From the NCBI RefSeq assembly GCF_000620465.1, contig NZ_KK211140.1, positions 623,964-687,963 of the forward strand: a stretch of DNA of 64,000 nucleotides, written 5' to 3'. A program made the translations under genes and the position numbers. Below, piece by piece: positions 1-9,408 of this stretch. The notes under the pieces were generated by a model. It was not told the origin of the DNA and did not search any database. It worked only from the letters and a program-made list of their open reading frames with translations. Position 1 is the first letter of the stretch. Each line of letters starts with the position of its first letter. Source of the stretch: Ralstonia sp. UNC404CL21Col (GTDB taxonomy: Bacteria > Pseudomonadota > Gammaproteobacteria > Burkholderiales > Burkholderiaceae).

Positions 1-1
1 A

Positions 2-334
2 CTGCGTCGCTATCCGAACGGGGAAGAGCGCTGCATTGCGTGCAAGCTGTGCGAAGCCGTTTGCCCGGCCCTGGCCATTACGATCGAGTCGGATCAGCGC
101 GACGACGGCACCCGTCGCACCACGCGCTATGACATCGACCTGACCAAGTGCATTTTCTGCGGCTTCTGCGAAGAGGCTTGCCCGGTGGACGCCATCGTCG
201 AGACGCACATCCTGGAATACCACGGTGAAAAGCGCGGCGACCTGTATTTCACCAAGGACATGCTGCTGGCCGTGGGTGATCGCTTCGAGCCGGAAATTGC
301 GGCCAACAAGGCGGCCGACGCAAAGTACCGCTGA
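2..334 (+). CDS. nuoI: NADH-quinone oxidoreductase subunit I, C-terminal part
   Basis: This is the 3' end of nuoI; the start lies left of the window. Reading from base 2 gives 110 residues with two cysteine clusters, [12 protein letters not shown] and [12 protein letters not shown], which bind the two [4Fe-4S] centres (N6a/N6b) of the TYKY-type subunit. These clusters pass electrons towards N2 in the peripheral arm of complex I, on the cytoplasmic side of the membrane. The gene is the first of a continuous nuoI-J-K-L-M-N run on the same strand. Identity is certain; only the truncation limits the call. Confidence 0.97.
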   Translation: MRRYPNGEERCIACKLCEAVCPALAITIESDQRDDGTRRTTRYDIDLTKCIFCGFCEEACPVDAIVETHILEYHGEKRGDLYFTKDMLLAVGDRFEPEIAANKAADAKYR

Positions 335-486
335 TTCAAGACGTCCGCCGTGCAGCTGGAGTTGGCGGGCGTTGCAGTTGACATCCCGGTTGGACAACGG
401 CTCTTCGAGAGCCAACCAGTTGCGGTGGCGTCATGCCACCGCGGCTTTGGACAAGCGCGTGCCGCAAAACGGCCCGTGCCAGGATC
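335..486 (+). other. nuoI-nuoJ intergenic stretch with two hairpins
   Basis: The 152-base gap is long for this operon. It contains two compact dyads: GGCTC/GAGCC (399-403 with 409-413) and a perfect 8-bp stem GCGGTGGC/GCCACCGC (422-429 with 435-442). Neither is followed by a T-run, so they look like in-operon RNA structures (processing or translational insulation) rather than terminators. No gene is seen here. Confidence 0.5.
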
Positions 487-1119
487 ATGGAAATCACGAC
501 GATCATCTTCTACTGTTTCGCGCTCGTGCTGGTGCTCGCAGCGCTGAAGGTCATCACCGCGAAGAACCCGGTGCATGCGGCGCTGTTCCTCGTGCTCTCG
601 TTCTTCACCGCGGCGGCGATCTGGATGCTGCTCAAGGCGGAATTTCTCGCCATCACGCTGGTGCTGGTCTACGTTGGGGCGGTGATGGTGCTGTTCCTGT
701 TCGTGGTGATGATGATCGATATCGACATCGAACACCTGCGACGCGATTTCTGGACCTACGTGCCGATGGCAGCCTTTGTGGGCGTCGTCATCATCTTGGA
801 AATGGCTGTGGTGCTGACCAAGACCTTCATGGGCCGTGTGCAGCCCGTGCAAGAGTTGCCGAAGGGCTTTACCGGCCCGAACACGCAGGCGCTCGGGAAG
901 CTCATCTACACCGATTACATCTATGCCTTTGAAGTGGCCGGCGCGGTGCTGCTGCTCGCGATTGTCGCGGCCGTGGCGCTGACCGCACGCCGTCGCAAGG
1001 ACACTAAGGCACAGAACGTGTCCGATCAGATCCGCGTGAAGCGCAAGGACCGCGTGCGTCTGGTCTCGATGCCGGCGGAAAAGTCGGCTGGCGCAGCTTC
1101 GGCTGAATCCAAGAGCTGA
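487..1119 (+). CDS. nuoJ: NADH-quinone oxidoreductase subunit J
   Basis: The product is a 210-residue membrane subunit of complex I, part of the proton-pumping arm next to NuoH, NuoA and NuoK. The protein starts [14 protein letters not shown] and shows about five hydrophobic helices, including the conserved segment [20 protein letters not shown] around residues 57-76, which is the pi-bulge helix region of TM3. The reading frame is open further upstream to 433, but that extension (basic, non-hydrophobic) is absent from the family, so ATG 487 is chosen. The C-terminal 40 residues are a Lys/Arg-rich cytoplasmic tail. Confidence 0.95.
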   Translation: MEITTIIFYCFALVLVLAALKVITAKNPVHAALFLVLSFFTAAAIWMLLKAEFLAITLVLVYVGAVMVLFLFVVMMIDIDIEHLRRDFWTYVPMAAFVGVVIILEMAVVLTKTFMGRVQPVQELPKGFTGPNTQALGKLIYTDYIYAFEVAGAVLLLAIVAAVALTARRRKDTKAQNVSDQIRVKRKDRVRLVSMPAEKSAGAASAESKS

Positions 1120-1136
1120 GCCCCGGGAGAATCCAT

Positions 1137-1448
1137 ATGTCTTCGCTATCCCTTGCCCATTACCTCGTGCTCGGCGCGGTGCTGTTTGCCATCAGCATCG
1201 TCGGCATCTTCCTGAACCGCAAGAACGTCATCGTGCTGCTGATGGCGATCGAACTGATGCTGCTGGCGGTCAACCTGAACTTCGTCGCGTTCTCCCATTA
1301 CCTGGGAGATCTGGCGGGGCAGGTGTTCGTGTTTTTCATCCTGACGGTGGCCGCGGCGGAATCCGCGATCGGTCTCGCCATCCTGGTGGTGCTGTTCCGT
1401 AATTTGGACACCATCAACGTCGACGATCTGGACAGCCTCAAGGGCTGA
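1137..1448 (+). CDS. nuoK: NADH-quinone oxidoreductase subunit K
   Basis: The product is a 103-residue, three-helix membrane subunit of complex I. The two buried glutamates needed for coupling are visible in [11 protein letters not shown] (first half) and [10 protein letters not shown] (second half). The length matches the family (about 101). A GGGAGA ribosome site precedes ATG 1137. It lies 17 bases behind nuoJ and 29 bases before nuoL, consistent with one transcript. Confidence 0.97.
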   Translation: MSSLSLAHYLVLGAVLFAISIVGIFLNRKNVIVLLMAIELMLLAVNLNFVAFSHYLGDLAGQVFVFFILTVAAAESAIGLAILVVLFRNLDTINVDDLDSLKG

Positions 1449-1477
1449 CCTCCGCATCCACCTATAAGAAGCGTTCC

Positions 1478-3538
1478 ATGGCTACCACGCTCAATCCCAA
1501 CCTGCTGCTGGCGATCCCGCTCGCGCCGCTGGCCGGCGCGGCGATCGCCGGGCTGTTCGGCACCAAGTTCTTTGGCGAGAAGATCGGCCGCACGGCATCC
1601 CACAGCGTCACCATCCTCGGTGTTGCGATCGCCTTCATTCTGTCGGCGCTGACGCTGTCCGACGTCATCAACGGCGCCGGTTACAACGGCACCGTCTACG
1701 AATGGATGACGGTGGGTTCGCTGAAGATGGAAGTCGGCTTCCTCATTGATTCGCTCACGGCGATGATGATGTGCGTGGTGACCTTCGTCTCGTTGATGGT
1801 GCACATCTACACCATCGGCTATATGGCGGAAGACGACGGCTACAACCGTTTCTTCGCGTACATCTCGCTGTTCACCTTCTCGATGTTGATGCTCGTGATG
1901 AGCAACAACTTCCTGCAGCTGTTCTTCGGCTGGGAAGCTGTGGGTCTGGTGTCTTACCTGCTGATCGGCTTCTGGTTCAAGCGTCCGACGGCCATCTACG
2001 CCAACATGAAGGCGTTCCTGGTCAACCGCGTGGGTGACTTCGGCTTCGTGCTCGGTATCGGCCTGCTGCTGGCGTACAGCGGTAGCCTGAGCTACGCTGA
2101 CGTGTTCGCCGCCCGCGACAACCTGGCCACGATCGGCTTCCCGGGCACGGACTGGCACATGCTGACGGTCGCCTGCATCTGCCTGTTCATCGGCGCAATG
2201 GGTAAGTCCGCGCAATTCCCGCTGCATGTGTGGCTGCCGGACTCGATGGAAGGCCCGACCCCGATTTCCGCACTGATTCACGCGGCCACCATGGTGACGG
2301 CCGGTATCTTCATGGTCGCACGTATGTCGCCGCTGTTCGAGTTGTCGGACACCGCGCTGTCGTTCGTGCTGATCATCGGCGCTATCACCGCGCTGTTCAT
2401 GGGCTTCCTGGGCATCATCCAGACCGACATCAAGCGTGTGGTGGCGTACTCCACGCTGTCTCAGCTGGGCTACATGACCGTCGCGCTGGGCGCATCGGCC
2501 TACCAAGTGGCCGTGTTCCACCTGATGACACACGCCTTCTTTAAGGCACTGCTGTTCCTGGGTGCCGGCTCGGTCATCATCGGCATGCACCACGATCAGG
2601 ACATGCGCAACATGGGCGGTCTGCGCAAGTACATGCCGATTACGTGGCTGACGTCGCTGGTGGGTTCGCTGGCGCTGATCGGTACGCCGTTCTTCTCGGG
2701 CTTCTATTCGAAGGACTCGATCATCGAAGCGGTGCGTGAATCGCATCTGCCCGGCGCCGGCTTCGCCTACTGGGCCGTGCTGGCGGGCGTGTTCGTGACC
2801 GCGTTCTACTCGTTCCGCATGTACTTCCTGGTGTTCCACGGTGAAGAGCGTTTCGGCAAGGCCCACGCCCACCACGACGACCACCATGAAGAGGAAGAGG
2901 GCGATCACGATCACCACCACGGTTTGGCCCCCGGCCAGAAGCCGCATGAGTCGCCCTGGGTTGTGACTGTGCCGCTGGTGCTGTTGGCGATCCCGTCGGT
3001 CATCATCGGTGCAATGGCGATCCAGCCGATGCTGTTCGGCGAATTCTTCAAGCACGGTGTGGTGTTCTCGGAAGTCATCTTCAACAGCGAAAACCATGAA
3101 GCCATGAAGGTGCTGGCCGAAGACTTTCACGGTTGGGTCGCGATGGCGCTGCACGGCTTCACGTCGGCACCGTTCATTCTGCTGGTGTTGGGTGTCGTGC
3201 TGTCGTGGTTCTTCTACTTGAAGCGCCCGGATATTCCGGCGGCGATCGCCAAGCGCTTCTCCGGCGTCTACAAGCTGCTGGACAACAAGTACTACATGGA
3301 CAAGATCAACGAGATCGTCTTTGCCAACGGTGCGGTCAAGTTTGGCCGAGGCCTGTGGAAGGGCGGCGATCAAGGTGTGATCGACGGTGTTGTCGTGAAC
3401 GGCAGCGCGCGTCTGGTGGGCTGGTTCGCGACGGTCGTGCGCCTGCTCCAGTCCGGCTTCATCTATGACTATGCGTTCGCGATGATCATCGGCACGGTTG
3501 GGCTGCTGACGTATTTCGTGTTCCTGGCAGGCAAATAA
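1478..3538 (+). CDS. nuoL: NADH-quinone oxidoreductase subunit L
   Basis: This 686-residue antiporter-like subunit sits at the distal end of the complex I membrane arm and includes the long lateral helix at the C terminus. Conserved features include FFGWEAVGLVSYLLIGFW (the Glu of TM5), KSAQFPLHVWLPDSMEGPTP (the TM7 Lys region) and HAFFKALLFLGAGS. Residues about 462-481 form a His/Asp/Glu-rich loop (AHAHHDDHHEEEEGDHDHHH) not found in the E. coli protein. It is preceded by nuoK and followed 12 bases later by nuoM. Confidence 0.97.
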   Translation: MATTLNPNLLLAIPLAPLAGAAIAGLFGTKFFGEKIGRTASHSVTILGVAIAFILSALTLSDVINGAGYNGTVYEWMTVGSLKMEVGFLIDSLTAMMMCVVTFVSLMVHIYTIGYMAEDDGYNRFFAYISLFTFSMLMLVMSNNFLQLFFGWEAVGLVSYLLIGFWFKRPTAIYANMKAFLVNRVGDFGFVLGIGLLLAYSGSLSYADVFAARDNLATIGFPGTDWHMLTVACICLFIGAMGKSAQFPLHVWLPDSMEGPTPISALIHAATMVTAGIFMVARMSPLFELSDTALSFVLIIGAITALFMGFLGIIQTDIKRVVAYSTLSQLGYMTVALGASAYQVAVFHLMTHAFFKALLFLGAGSVIIGMHHDQDMRNMGGLRKYMPITWLTSLVGSLALIGTPFFSGFYSKDSIIEAVRESHLPGAGFAYWAVLAGVFVTAFYSFRMYFLVFHGEERFGKAHAHHDDHHEEEEGDHDHHHGLAPGQKPHESPWVVTVPLVLLAIPSVIIGAMAIQPMLFGEFFKHGVVFSEVIFNSENHEAMKVLAEDFHGWVAMALHGFTSAPFILLVLGVVLSWFFYLKRPDIPAAIAKRFSGVYKLLDNKYYMDKINEIVFANGAVKFGRGLWKGGDQGVIDGVVVNGSARLVGWFATVVRLLQSGFIYDYAFAMIIGTVGLLTYFVFLAGK

Positions 3539-3550
3539 GGGATTACAAAA

Positions 3551-5017
3551 ATGGTTCTGTCTTTTGCGATCTGGCTGCCGATCTTCTTCGGCGTGCTGGT
3601 GCTGGCCTCGGGCTCAGACCGCAATCCCGGTTATGTCCGCTGGATGTCGCTGATCGGCTCGCTGATCAGCTTTGTGATGACGTTGCCGCTCATCACGCGT
3701 TTCGACAAGACGACGGCTGCCATGCAGTTCGTCGAGAAGTCGTCGTGGATCGAGCGCTTCCACATCAGCTACTACCTGGGTGTCGACGGCATTTCGATGT
3801 GGTTCGTGGTGCTGACTGCGTTCATCACCGTCATCGTCGTCATCGCCGCCTGGGAAGTGATTACCGAGCGCGTGGCGCAGTACATGGCCGCGTTCCTGAT
3901 CCTGTCGGGTCTGATGATCGGTGTGTTTGCGGCGCTCGACGGTCTGCTGTTCTACGTGTTCTTCGAAGCCACGCTGATCCCGATGTACATCATCATCGGC
4001 GTGTGGGGCGGCCCGAATCGCGTCTACGCAGCATTCAAGTTCTTCCTCTACACGCTGCTGGGCTCTTTGCTGACGCTGGTTGCGCTGCTGTACCTGTACT
4101 TCCACAGCGGCACGTTCGAAATCCTGCAGTGGCATCAGGTCAAGCTGTCGATGAACGAGCAGATCCTGATTTTCCTGGCGTTCTTCATGGCCTTTGCCGT
4201 GAAGGTGCCGATGTGGCCGGTGCACACCTGGCTGCCGGATGCTCACGTGGAAGCGCCGACCGGTGGTTCCGTGGTGCTGGCTGCCATCATGCTGAAGCTG
4301 GGCGCCTACGGTTTCTTGCGGTTCTCGCTGCCGATCGCGCCGGATGCCAGCCACAGCCTGTCCGCATTCATCATCGCGATCTCGCTGGTTGCCGTGATCT
4401 ACATCGGTCTGGTGGCGCTGGTGCAGGCCGACATGAAGAAGCTGGTTGCGTATTCGTCGATCGCGCACATGGGCTTCGTCACGCTGGGCTTCTTCATCTT
4501 CAACGAGATCGGTGTGGAGGGCGGTATCGTCCAGATGATCTCGCACGGCTTCATCTCGGGCGCGATGTTCCTGTGCATTGGCGTGTTGTATGACCGGGTG
4601 CACTCGCGTCAGATTGCCGATTACGGCGGTGTGGTGAACACGATGCCGAAGTTCGCGGCGCTGTCGGTCTTCTTTGCGATGGCCAACTGCGGCCTGCCGG
4701 CAACCTCGGGTTTCGTCGGCGAGTTCATGGTGATCCTGGGTTCCGTGAAGTTCAACTTCTGGATTGGCCTGTTGGCTGCGACGGCACTGATCTTTGGCGC
4801 AGCGTATTCGCTGTGGATGGTCAAGCGCGTGATCTTCGGTGATGTGACGCACAAGCATGTGGCTGAGCTGAAGGACCTGAATTGCCGCGAGTTCTTCATG
4901 CTGGGCGTGCTCGCGATCGCCACCCTGTACATGGGCCTGTATCCGAAGCCCTTCACCGATGTCATGCATGCGTCCGTGGTCAATCTGCTGACCCACGTGG
5001 CTCAGTCGAAGCTGTAA
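3551..5017 (+). CDS. nuoM: NADH-quinone oxidoreductase subunit M
   Basis: This 488-residue antiporter-like proton-channel subunit of complex I has about 14 transmembrane helices. Key charged residues are seen in FFEATLIPMYIIIG (essential TM5 Glu) and KVPMWPVHTWLPDAHVEAPT (TM7 Lys plus the conserved WLPDAH motif). The length is typical. It is transcribed with nuoL and nuoN, with gaps of 12 and 16 bases. Confidence 0.97.
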   Translation: MVLSFAIWLPIFFGVLVLASGSDRNPGYVRWMSLIGSLISFVMTLPLITRFDKTTAAMQFVEKSSWIERFHISYYLGVDGISMWFVVLTAFITVIVVIAAWEVITERVAQYMAAFLILSGLMIGVFAALDGLLFYVFFEATLIPMYIIIGVWGGPNRVYAAFKFFLYTLLGSLLTLVALLYLYFHSGTFEILQWHQVKLSMNEQILIFLAFFMAFAVKVPMWPVHTWLPDAHVEAPTGGSVVLAAIMLKLGAYGFLRFSLPIAPDASHSLSAFIIAISLVAVIYIGLVALVQADMKKLVAYSSIAHMGFVTLGFFIFNEIGVEGGIVQMISHGFISGAMFLCIGVLYDRVHSRQIADYGGVVNTMPKFAALSVFFAMANCGLPATSGFVGEFMVILGSVKFNFWIGLLAATALIFGAAYSLWMVKRVIFGDVTHKHVAELKDLNCREFFMLGVLAIATLYMGLYPKPFTDVMHASVVNLLTHVAQSKL

Positions 5018-5033
5018 GCAGCGAGAAGAAACT

Positions 5034-6509
5034 ATGCAATCGTCCTCCTCTATTGCGGCTTTTGCCCCAATCGTTTTTCTCGCGCTGGGCATTGGTGCCG
5101 TCAACTGGATTGACTTGGCACGCGGCCAGAAACGAAGCAGCGTGGCCTATCCGGTTTCGCTGGTGATTACGCTGGTGCTGGCGGTGTGGTTCGCGCTGAA
5201 TGCTGCGAACGGTGAGACGCACTACGTCTTCGGCAACATGGCCGTGATCGATCCGATGGCCAACGTGCTGGCGTCGTTCTGTGCGCTGACGCTGTTTGCC
5301 ACGCTGGTATACACGCGCCGCTATCTGGCCGACCGTGACATGTACGCGGGCGAGTTCTACATGTTCGCCCTGTTCACACTGGGCGGTCAGGTGGTGATGA
5401 TCACCGGCAACAACTTCCTCGTGCTCTATCTGGGCCTGGAACTGCTGTCGCTGGCGTCGTACACGCTGGTAGCGCTGCGTCGCCGTTCGAACGTGTCGTC
5501 CGAATCCGCCATGAAGTATTTCATCCTGGGCGCGCTGGCATCCGGCCTGTTGCTGTACGGCATGTCGATGCTGTACGGTGCGACCGGCTCGCTGGAACTC
5601 GGCAAGGAGTTTGACGCCATTAAGAACGGCGAGATCAACAAGACGATCCTCGTGTTTGGCGTGGTGTTCATTGTTGCTGGCCTGGGCTTCAAGCTTGGTG
5701 TGGCGCCGTTCCACATGTGGGTGCCCGACGTGTACCAAGGCTCGCCGACGGCCGTGACGCTGCTGATTGCCGGTGCGCCGAAAGTGGCCGCCTTCGCAAT
5801 GACGCTGCGTATTCTGGTGGAAGGCCTGCTGCCGCTGGCATTCGACTGGCAGAACATGCTGATCGTGCTGGCTGTCGTGTCGCTGGCCATCGGCAATATC
5901 ACGGGCGTTGTGCAGACCAACTTCAAGCGTCTGCTGGGCTATTCGACCGTCTCGCACATGGGCTTTCTGCTGCTGGGCCTGGTATCGGGCGTCAGCTCCG
6001 GCAAGCCCGATTTGACGGCGCAGGCCTACAGCGCGTCGATGTTCTATGCCATCACCTACGTGCTGACCGCGCTAGGCGCGTTCGGCGTCATCCTGCTGCT
6101 GTCGCGCAAGGGGTACGAGGCGGAAGACATCGCCGACCTGAAAGGCCTGTCGAAGAAGAGCCCGTGGTTCGCGCTGCTGATGCTGTTCATCATGATGTCG
6201 CTGGCGGGCCTGCCGCCGACGGTCGGCTTCTACGCCAAGCTGTCGGTCCTGGGCGCAGTCGTCGATGCTGGCATGTCGTGGCTGGCCGTTGTGGCGGTGC
6301 TGTTCTCGCTGGTGGGTGCGTTCTACTACCTGCGCGTCATCAAGGTCATGTACTTCGACGTGCCGGCTGACGAAGGCCCTGTGGAAGCCACCTTTGGTCT
6401 GCGCTCGCTGCTGTCGATCAATGGCTTGCTGGTGTTGTTGCTCGGTATCTTTCCGGCCGGCCTGATGGCCGTGTGCTATCAGGCGATCCGCCTGACGCTG
6501 GCTTCGTAA
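5034..6509 (+). CDS. nuoN: NADH-quinone oxidoreductase subunit N
   Basis: This 491-residue antiporter-like membrane subunit of complex I is the last of the three channel subunits. LGLELLSLASYTLVAL contains the conserved TM5 Glu and FKLGVAPFHMWVPDVYQGSP the TM7 Lys and WVPDVYQG motif. The ATG at 5034 follows GAGAAGAAAC. It is the final canonical nuo gene; the order nuoA-N without insertions is standard for Burkholderiales. Confidence 0.97.
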   Translation: MQSSSSIAAFAPIVFLALGIGAVNWIDLARGQKRSSVAYPVSLVITLVLAVWFALNAANGETHYVFGNMAVIDPMANVLASFCALTLFATLVYTRRYLADRDMYAGEFYMFALFTLGGQVVMITGNNFLVLYLGLELLSLASYTLVALRRRSNVSSESAMKYFILGALASGLLLYGMSMLYGATGSLELGKEFDAIKNGEINKTILVFGVVFIVAGLGFKLGVAPFHMWVPDVYQGSPTAVTLLIAGAPKVAAFAMTLRILVEGLLPLAFDWQNMLIVLAVVSLAIGNITGVVQTNFKRLLGYSTVSHMGFLLLGLVSGVSSGKPDLTAQAYSASMFYAITYVLTALGAFGVILLLSRKGYEAEDIADLKGLSKKSPWFALLMLFIMMSLAGLPPTVGFYAKLSVLGAVVDAGMSWLAVVAVLFSLVGAFYYLRVIKVMYFDVPADEGPVEATFGLRSLLSINGLLVLLLGIFPAGLMAVCYQAIRLTLAS

Positions 6510-6522
6510 TACGCCGAGCGTC

Positions 6523-6837
6523 ATGAGCACGTCGACGGGCGGCCTGTTTGTCATCGTGTTGGCACTGATCTGTGCCAACCTGCCGTTCGTCAACCAACGC
6601 GTGCTGGCACTGGTGCCGGCACGCTGGCCGCGCAAGCCGTTCTGGCTGCGCGGCACCGAGCTGATTGCCATGTATGTTGTGGTTGGGCTGATCGGCTTCG
6701 GTATTGAATCGAGCCAGGGCAATGCGTTTGCGCAAGGCTGGCAGTTCTACGCGATCACCGCATGCCTGATGCTGGTGTTCGCGTTTCCGGGCTTTACGTG
6801 GCAATACCTGGTTCGCCATCCCCGCGATTCCCGTTAA
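6523..6837 (+). CDS. DUF2818 family small membrane protein
   Basis: The product is a 104-residue protein with a short N-terminal hydrophobic helix (LFVIVLALICANLPFV), a basic loop, and two more hydrophobic stretches (about 46-60 and 72-95). I recognise it as the DUF2818 family, which in Burkholderiales sits immediately after nuoN, as here (13 bases downstream). The position suggests a role in complex I assembly or as an accessory subunit, but that is inference; no function is established that I know of. Confidence 0.8.
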   Translation: MSTSTGGLFVIVLALICANLPFVNQRVLALVPARWPRKPFWLRGTELIAMYVVVGLIGFGIESSQGNAFAQGWQFYAITACLMLVFAFPGFTWQYLVRHPRDSR

Positions 6838-6881
6838 ATCCCGCCGGGCAGGTTCCCGCTGTCTCGGCATGAGAGAGCGCC

Positions 6882-7493
6882 ATGTCCGATCACACCCCGC
6901 TGAACGAAACCTCTGAGACTGCGCAGGACTCGGACGCCGGCCTGCGCGAGACGCAGGTGGCCTCTGCGCTGATGCACCAGGGTAAATTCCTCACGCTCAA
7001 GCAGGACATCGTCCGGCTGCCGGACGGCCGAAATGCCAGCCGCGAATACCTGGTTCATCCGGGTGCAGTGATGATGATTCCGCTGTTCGACGATGGCACC
7101 GTGCTCATGGAGCGCCAGTTTCGCTATCCAGTCGACAGGGTGATGATCGAGTTTCCAGCCGGCAAGCTCGACCCGCAGGAAGGCGCGCTGGCATGCGGCA
7201 AGCGCGAACTGCGGGAGGAAACCGGCTACACGGCCGAGCGCTGGGACTACCTCACACGCATTCATCCGGTCATTTCGTATTCCACCGAATTCATCGACAT
7301 TTATCTTGCCCGGGATCTGAAGCAAGGCGAGGCGATGCTCGATGAAGGCGAATTTCTCGAGACTTTCATCACGTCGGCTGGCCAGCTCATCGATTGGGTG
7401 CGCGATGGCAAAATTTCGGACGTGAAGACCATCATCGGGACGTTCTGGCTTGAGAAGATCCTGTCCGGAGCCTGGACCCCAGGTGCAGCCTGA
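6882..7493 (+). CDS. Nudix hydrolase, ADP-ribose pyrophosphatase type
   Basis: The product is a 203-residue protein with a full Nudix box starting near residue 93 (GKLDPQEGALACGKRELREE followed by TGY), matching Gx5Ex7REUxEExGU, which binds the metal for pyrophosphate bond cleavage. FPAGK just before the box and the overall length fit the ADP-ribose/ADP-sugar diphosphatase (NudF-like) subgroup. It lies 44 bases after the DUF2818 gene and may be read through from nuo. A possible hairpin at 7548-7581 follows the gene. Confidence 0.85.
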   Translation: MSDHTPLNETSETAQDSDAGLRETQVASALMHQGKFLTLKQDIVRLPDGRNASREYLVHPGAVMMIPLFDDGTVLMERQFRYPVDRVMIEFPAGKLDPQEGALACGKRELREETGYTAERWDYLTRIHPVISYSTEFIDIYLARDLKQGEAMLDEGEFLETFITSAGQLIDWVRDGKISDVKTIIGTFWLEKILSGAWTPGAA

Positions 7494-7547
7494 GCCGCTT
7501 GCTGCCGTCGCTTGATCGCACGATTTTGCTGTCTTCGCTACCATGGC

Positions 7548-7607
7548 GAACGGTCGTGCGAAAAAATTAGCACGACCGTTCACAAATTTTTGAATCGGGG
7601 ATACACT
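7548..7607 (+). promoter_or_regulatory. Promoter with overlapping operator-like inverted repeat before the DUF1178/acyl-CoA gene set
   Basis: A perfect 12-bp inverted repeat, GAACGGTCGTGC (7548-7559) and GCACGACCGTTC (7570-7581), overlaps the -35 box of a good sigma-70 promoter: TTCACA (7579-7584), 17-bp spacer, TACACT (7602-7607). Each arm is itself an imperfect palindrome of the form GNACGNNCGTNC, the shape expected for TetR-family operators. The same motif occurs at 36773-36784. Repressor control is inference; the repeat could also act as a terminator for the Nudix gene. Confidence 0.6.
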
Positions 7608-7630
7608 CATCCCCATGCGCTGGACCGATC

Positions 7631-8092
7631 ATGAAAGTGCTGGACCTCCGCTGTGCCAATGACCACCGCTTCGAAGGCTGGTTCGGCTCCGATGCCGACC
7701 TGCAATCGCAGCAAGAACGCGGGCTGTTGACGTGTCCTGTCTGCGGTCACAACGAGGTTGAGCGCTTGCCGAGTGCGCCGCGCCTGAATCTGTCGTCGTC
7801 ACGAACGGAGGCCGCCCAAAAGGGCGCTGCCGCCAAGACAGCCGAAGGCGAGGGCGGTGTATCCGCAGCCCTGCAACAGCTCTATCTGAAAGCCGTGCGC
7901 CATGTCCTTGCCAATACCGAGGACGTCGGCGAGCGGTTTGCAGAAGAGGCGCGCCGCATGCACTACAACGAGGCGCCGGAGCGAGGCATTCGCGGGACGA
8001 CGTCTCGGGAGGAAGCGCAGGAACTGGCGGAGGAAGGCATCGACGTGATGCCGCTGCTGGTGCCCGACGCGCTGAAGCAGCCCGTGCACTAG
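7631..8092 (+). CDS. DUF1178 family protein
   Basis: The product is a 153-residue soluble protein. The N terminus MKVLDLRCANDHRFEGWF followed by a CPVC motif (LTCPVCGHNEVERL, about 36-49) is the hallmark of DUF1178, and the Cys pairs suggest a zinc ribbon. The C-terminal half (HYNEAPERGIRGTTSREEA) is the other conserved block. Its function is unknown. It is the first gene behind the 7579-7607 promoter and lies 84 bases before the first acyl-CoA dehydrogenase. Confidence 0.85.
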   Translation: MKVLDLRCANDHRFEGWFGSDADLQSQQERGLLTCPVCGHNEVERLPSAPRLNLSSSRTEAAQKGAAAKTAEGEGGVSAALQQLYLKAVRHVLANTEDVGERFAEEARRMHYNEAPERGIRGTTSREEAQELAEEGIDVMPLLVPDALKQPVH

Positions 8093-8176
8093 CAGCCCCG
8101 ATTCAGGTCCGCGCCGGTCCGACAGAACGTTCTCCGCCGATTTGCCACGGTGGGGAGCCAACCACAGGAGACAGGC

Positions 8177-9373
8177 ATGGATCTGAACTACTCGGCGGCC
8201 GACGATGCGTTCCGCCAGGAAGTCCGCGGCTGGCTGGAAGCCAATCTGCCCAAGGACATCCAGGACAAGGTGTTGAACCACCGCCGCCTGAGCCGCGACG
8301 ATTTCGTCCGCTGGCACAAGGCGCTCGCAGCGAAGGGCTGGTCGGTACCGCACTGGCCGGTCGAGTGGGGCGGCACCGGCTGGTCCCCCATCCAAAAACA
8401 CATCTGGGACGAAGAGTGCGCGCAGGTCGGCGCACCTGGCGTGCTGCCGTTCGGCGTCAGCATGGTCGCGCCCGTGATCATGAAGTACGGCAATGAAGCG
8501 CAGAAGCGCTACTTCCTGCCGCGCATTGTTGATTGCACCGACTGGTGGTGCCAGGGCTATTCGGAGCCGGGTTCCGGGTCCGATCTGGCTTCCGTGAAGA
8601 CACGCGCCGTGCGCGAAGGCGATCACTACATCGTCAACGGCCAGAAGACGTGGACGACGCTCGGCCAGCACGCCGACATGATTTTCTGCCTGGTTCGCAC
8701 CGACCCCGATGCGAAGAAGCAAGAAGGCATCTCGTTCCTGCTGATCGACATGAAGACGCCGGGCATTACCGTGCGCCCGATCATCATGCTGGACGAAGAG
8801 CACGAGGTGAACGAGGTCTTCTTCGACAACGTCAAGGTGCCCGTCCAGAACCTGATCGGTGATGAGAACCGCGGGTGGACGTACGCCAAATACCTGCTCG
8901 GCCACGAGCGTACGGGCATTGCACGTGTGGGCAATTCCAAGCGCGAATTGGCGTTCCTCAAGCGCGTTGCCAAGCAACACCAGAAGAACGGCAAGCCGCT
9001 GCTGCAGGACCCGGTATTCGGTGCCAAGGTGGCGTCGCTGGAAATCGAACTACTGGCGCTGGAGATGACGGTGCTGCGCGTGGTGTCGAGCGAGAATGCA
9101 GGCAAGGGCCCGGGGCCCGAGGCGTCGCTGCTCAAGATCAAGGGCACGCAGATCCAGCAGATGCTGACCGAGCTGATGGTGGAGGCCGTGGGGCCATACG
9201 CCCAGCCGTTCGACCCGAGTTACCTTGAAGGCGACACCTCGCAGGCCGCGACGGGCGACAACGATGCCGCGCCGCTTGCGCCGTACTACTTCAACTATCG
9301 CAAGACCTCGATCTACGGCGGGTCGAACGAAATCCAGCGCAACATCATCTCGCAGATGATCCTTGGCGTCTGA
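8177..9373 (+). CDS. Acyl-CoA dehydrogenase (PimC-like large subunit type)
   Basis: The product is a 398-residue flavoprotein that oxidises an acyl-CoA to the trans-2-enoyl-CoA. The N-terminal helical domain is followed by the FAD/substrate motif GYSEPGSGSDLASVKTRA, the middle beta domain (GQKTWTTLGQHADMIFCLVR) and a C-terminal bundle ending YGGSNEIQRNIISQMILGV. ATG 8177 has an AGGAGA ribosome site at 8166; the frame also opens at 8150 but lacks a site. It is paired with a second, smaller dehydrogenase 35 bases downstream. This large/small pairing resembles the pimeloyl-CoA dehydrogenase PimC/PimD arrangement, so a heteromer is plausible; the substrate is not known. Confidence 0.88.
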   Translation: MDLNYSAADDAFRQEVRGWLEANLPKDIQDKVLNHRRLSRDDFVRWHKALAAKGWSVPHWPVEWGGTGWSPIQKHIWDEECAQVGAPGVLPFGVSMVAPVIMKYGNEAQKRYFLPRIVDCTDWWCQGYSEPGSGSDLASVKTRAVREGDHYIVNGQKTWTTLGQHADMIFCLVRTDPDAKKQEGISFLLIDMKTPGITVRPIIMLDEEHEVNEVFFDNVKVPVQNLIGDENRGWTYAKYLLGHERTGIARVGNSKRELAFLKRVAKQHQKNGKPLLQDPVFGAKVASLEIELLALEMTVLRVVSSENAGKGPGPEASLLKIKGTQIQQMLTELMVEAVGPYAQPFDPSYLEGDTSQAATGDNDAAPLAPYYFNYRKTSIYGGSNEIQRNIISQMILGV

Positions 9374-9408
9374 GCAGAACGGCGACAGAACACATAGCGG
9401 AGACAAAC

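Noticed and set aside
1298-3373. 691-codon open frame on the minus strand opposite nuoK-nuoL
   Set aside because: It lies fully antisense to conserved nuo genes; the product is His/Arg/Gln-rich with no domain, as expected from GC-rich third positions read backwards.
3614-5104. 496-codon minus-strand frame opposite nuoM
   Set aside because: Same antisense artefact, with highly charged low-complexity composition.
7548-7581. Simple rho-independent terminator of the Nudix gene
   Set aside because: Not excluded, but the stem overlaps a good -35 box and each arm is itself palindromic, so an operator is the better explanation.
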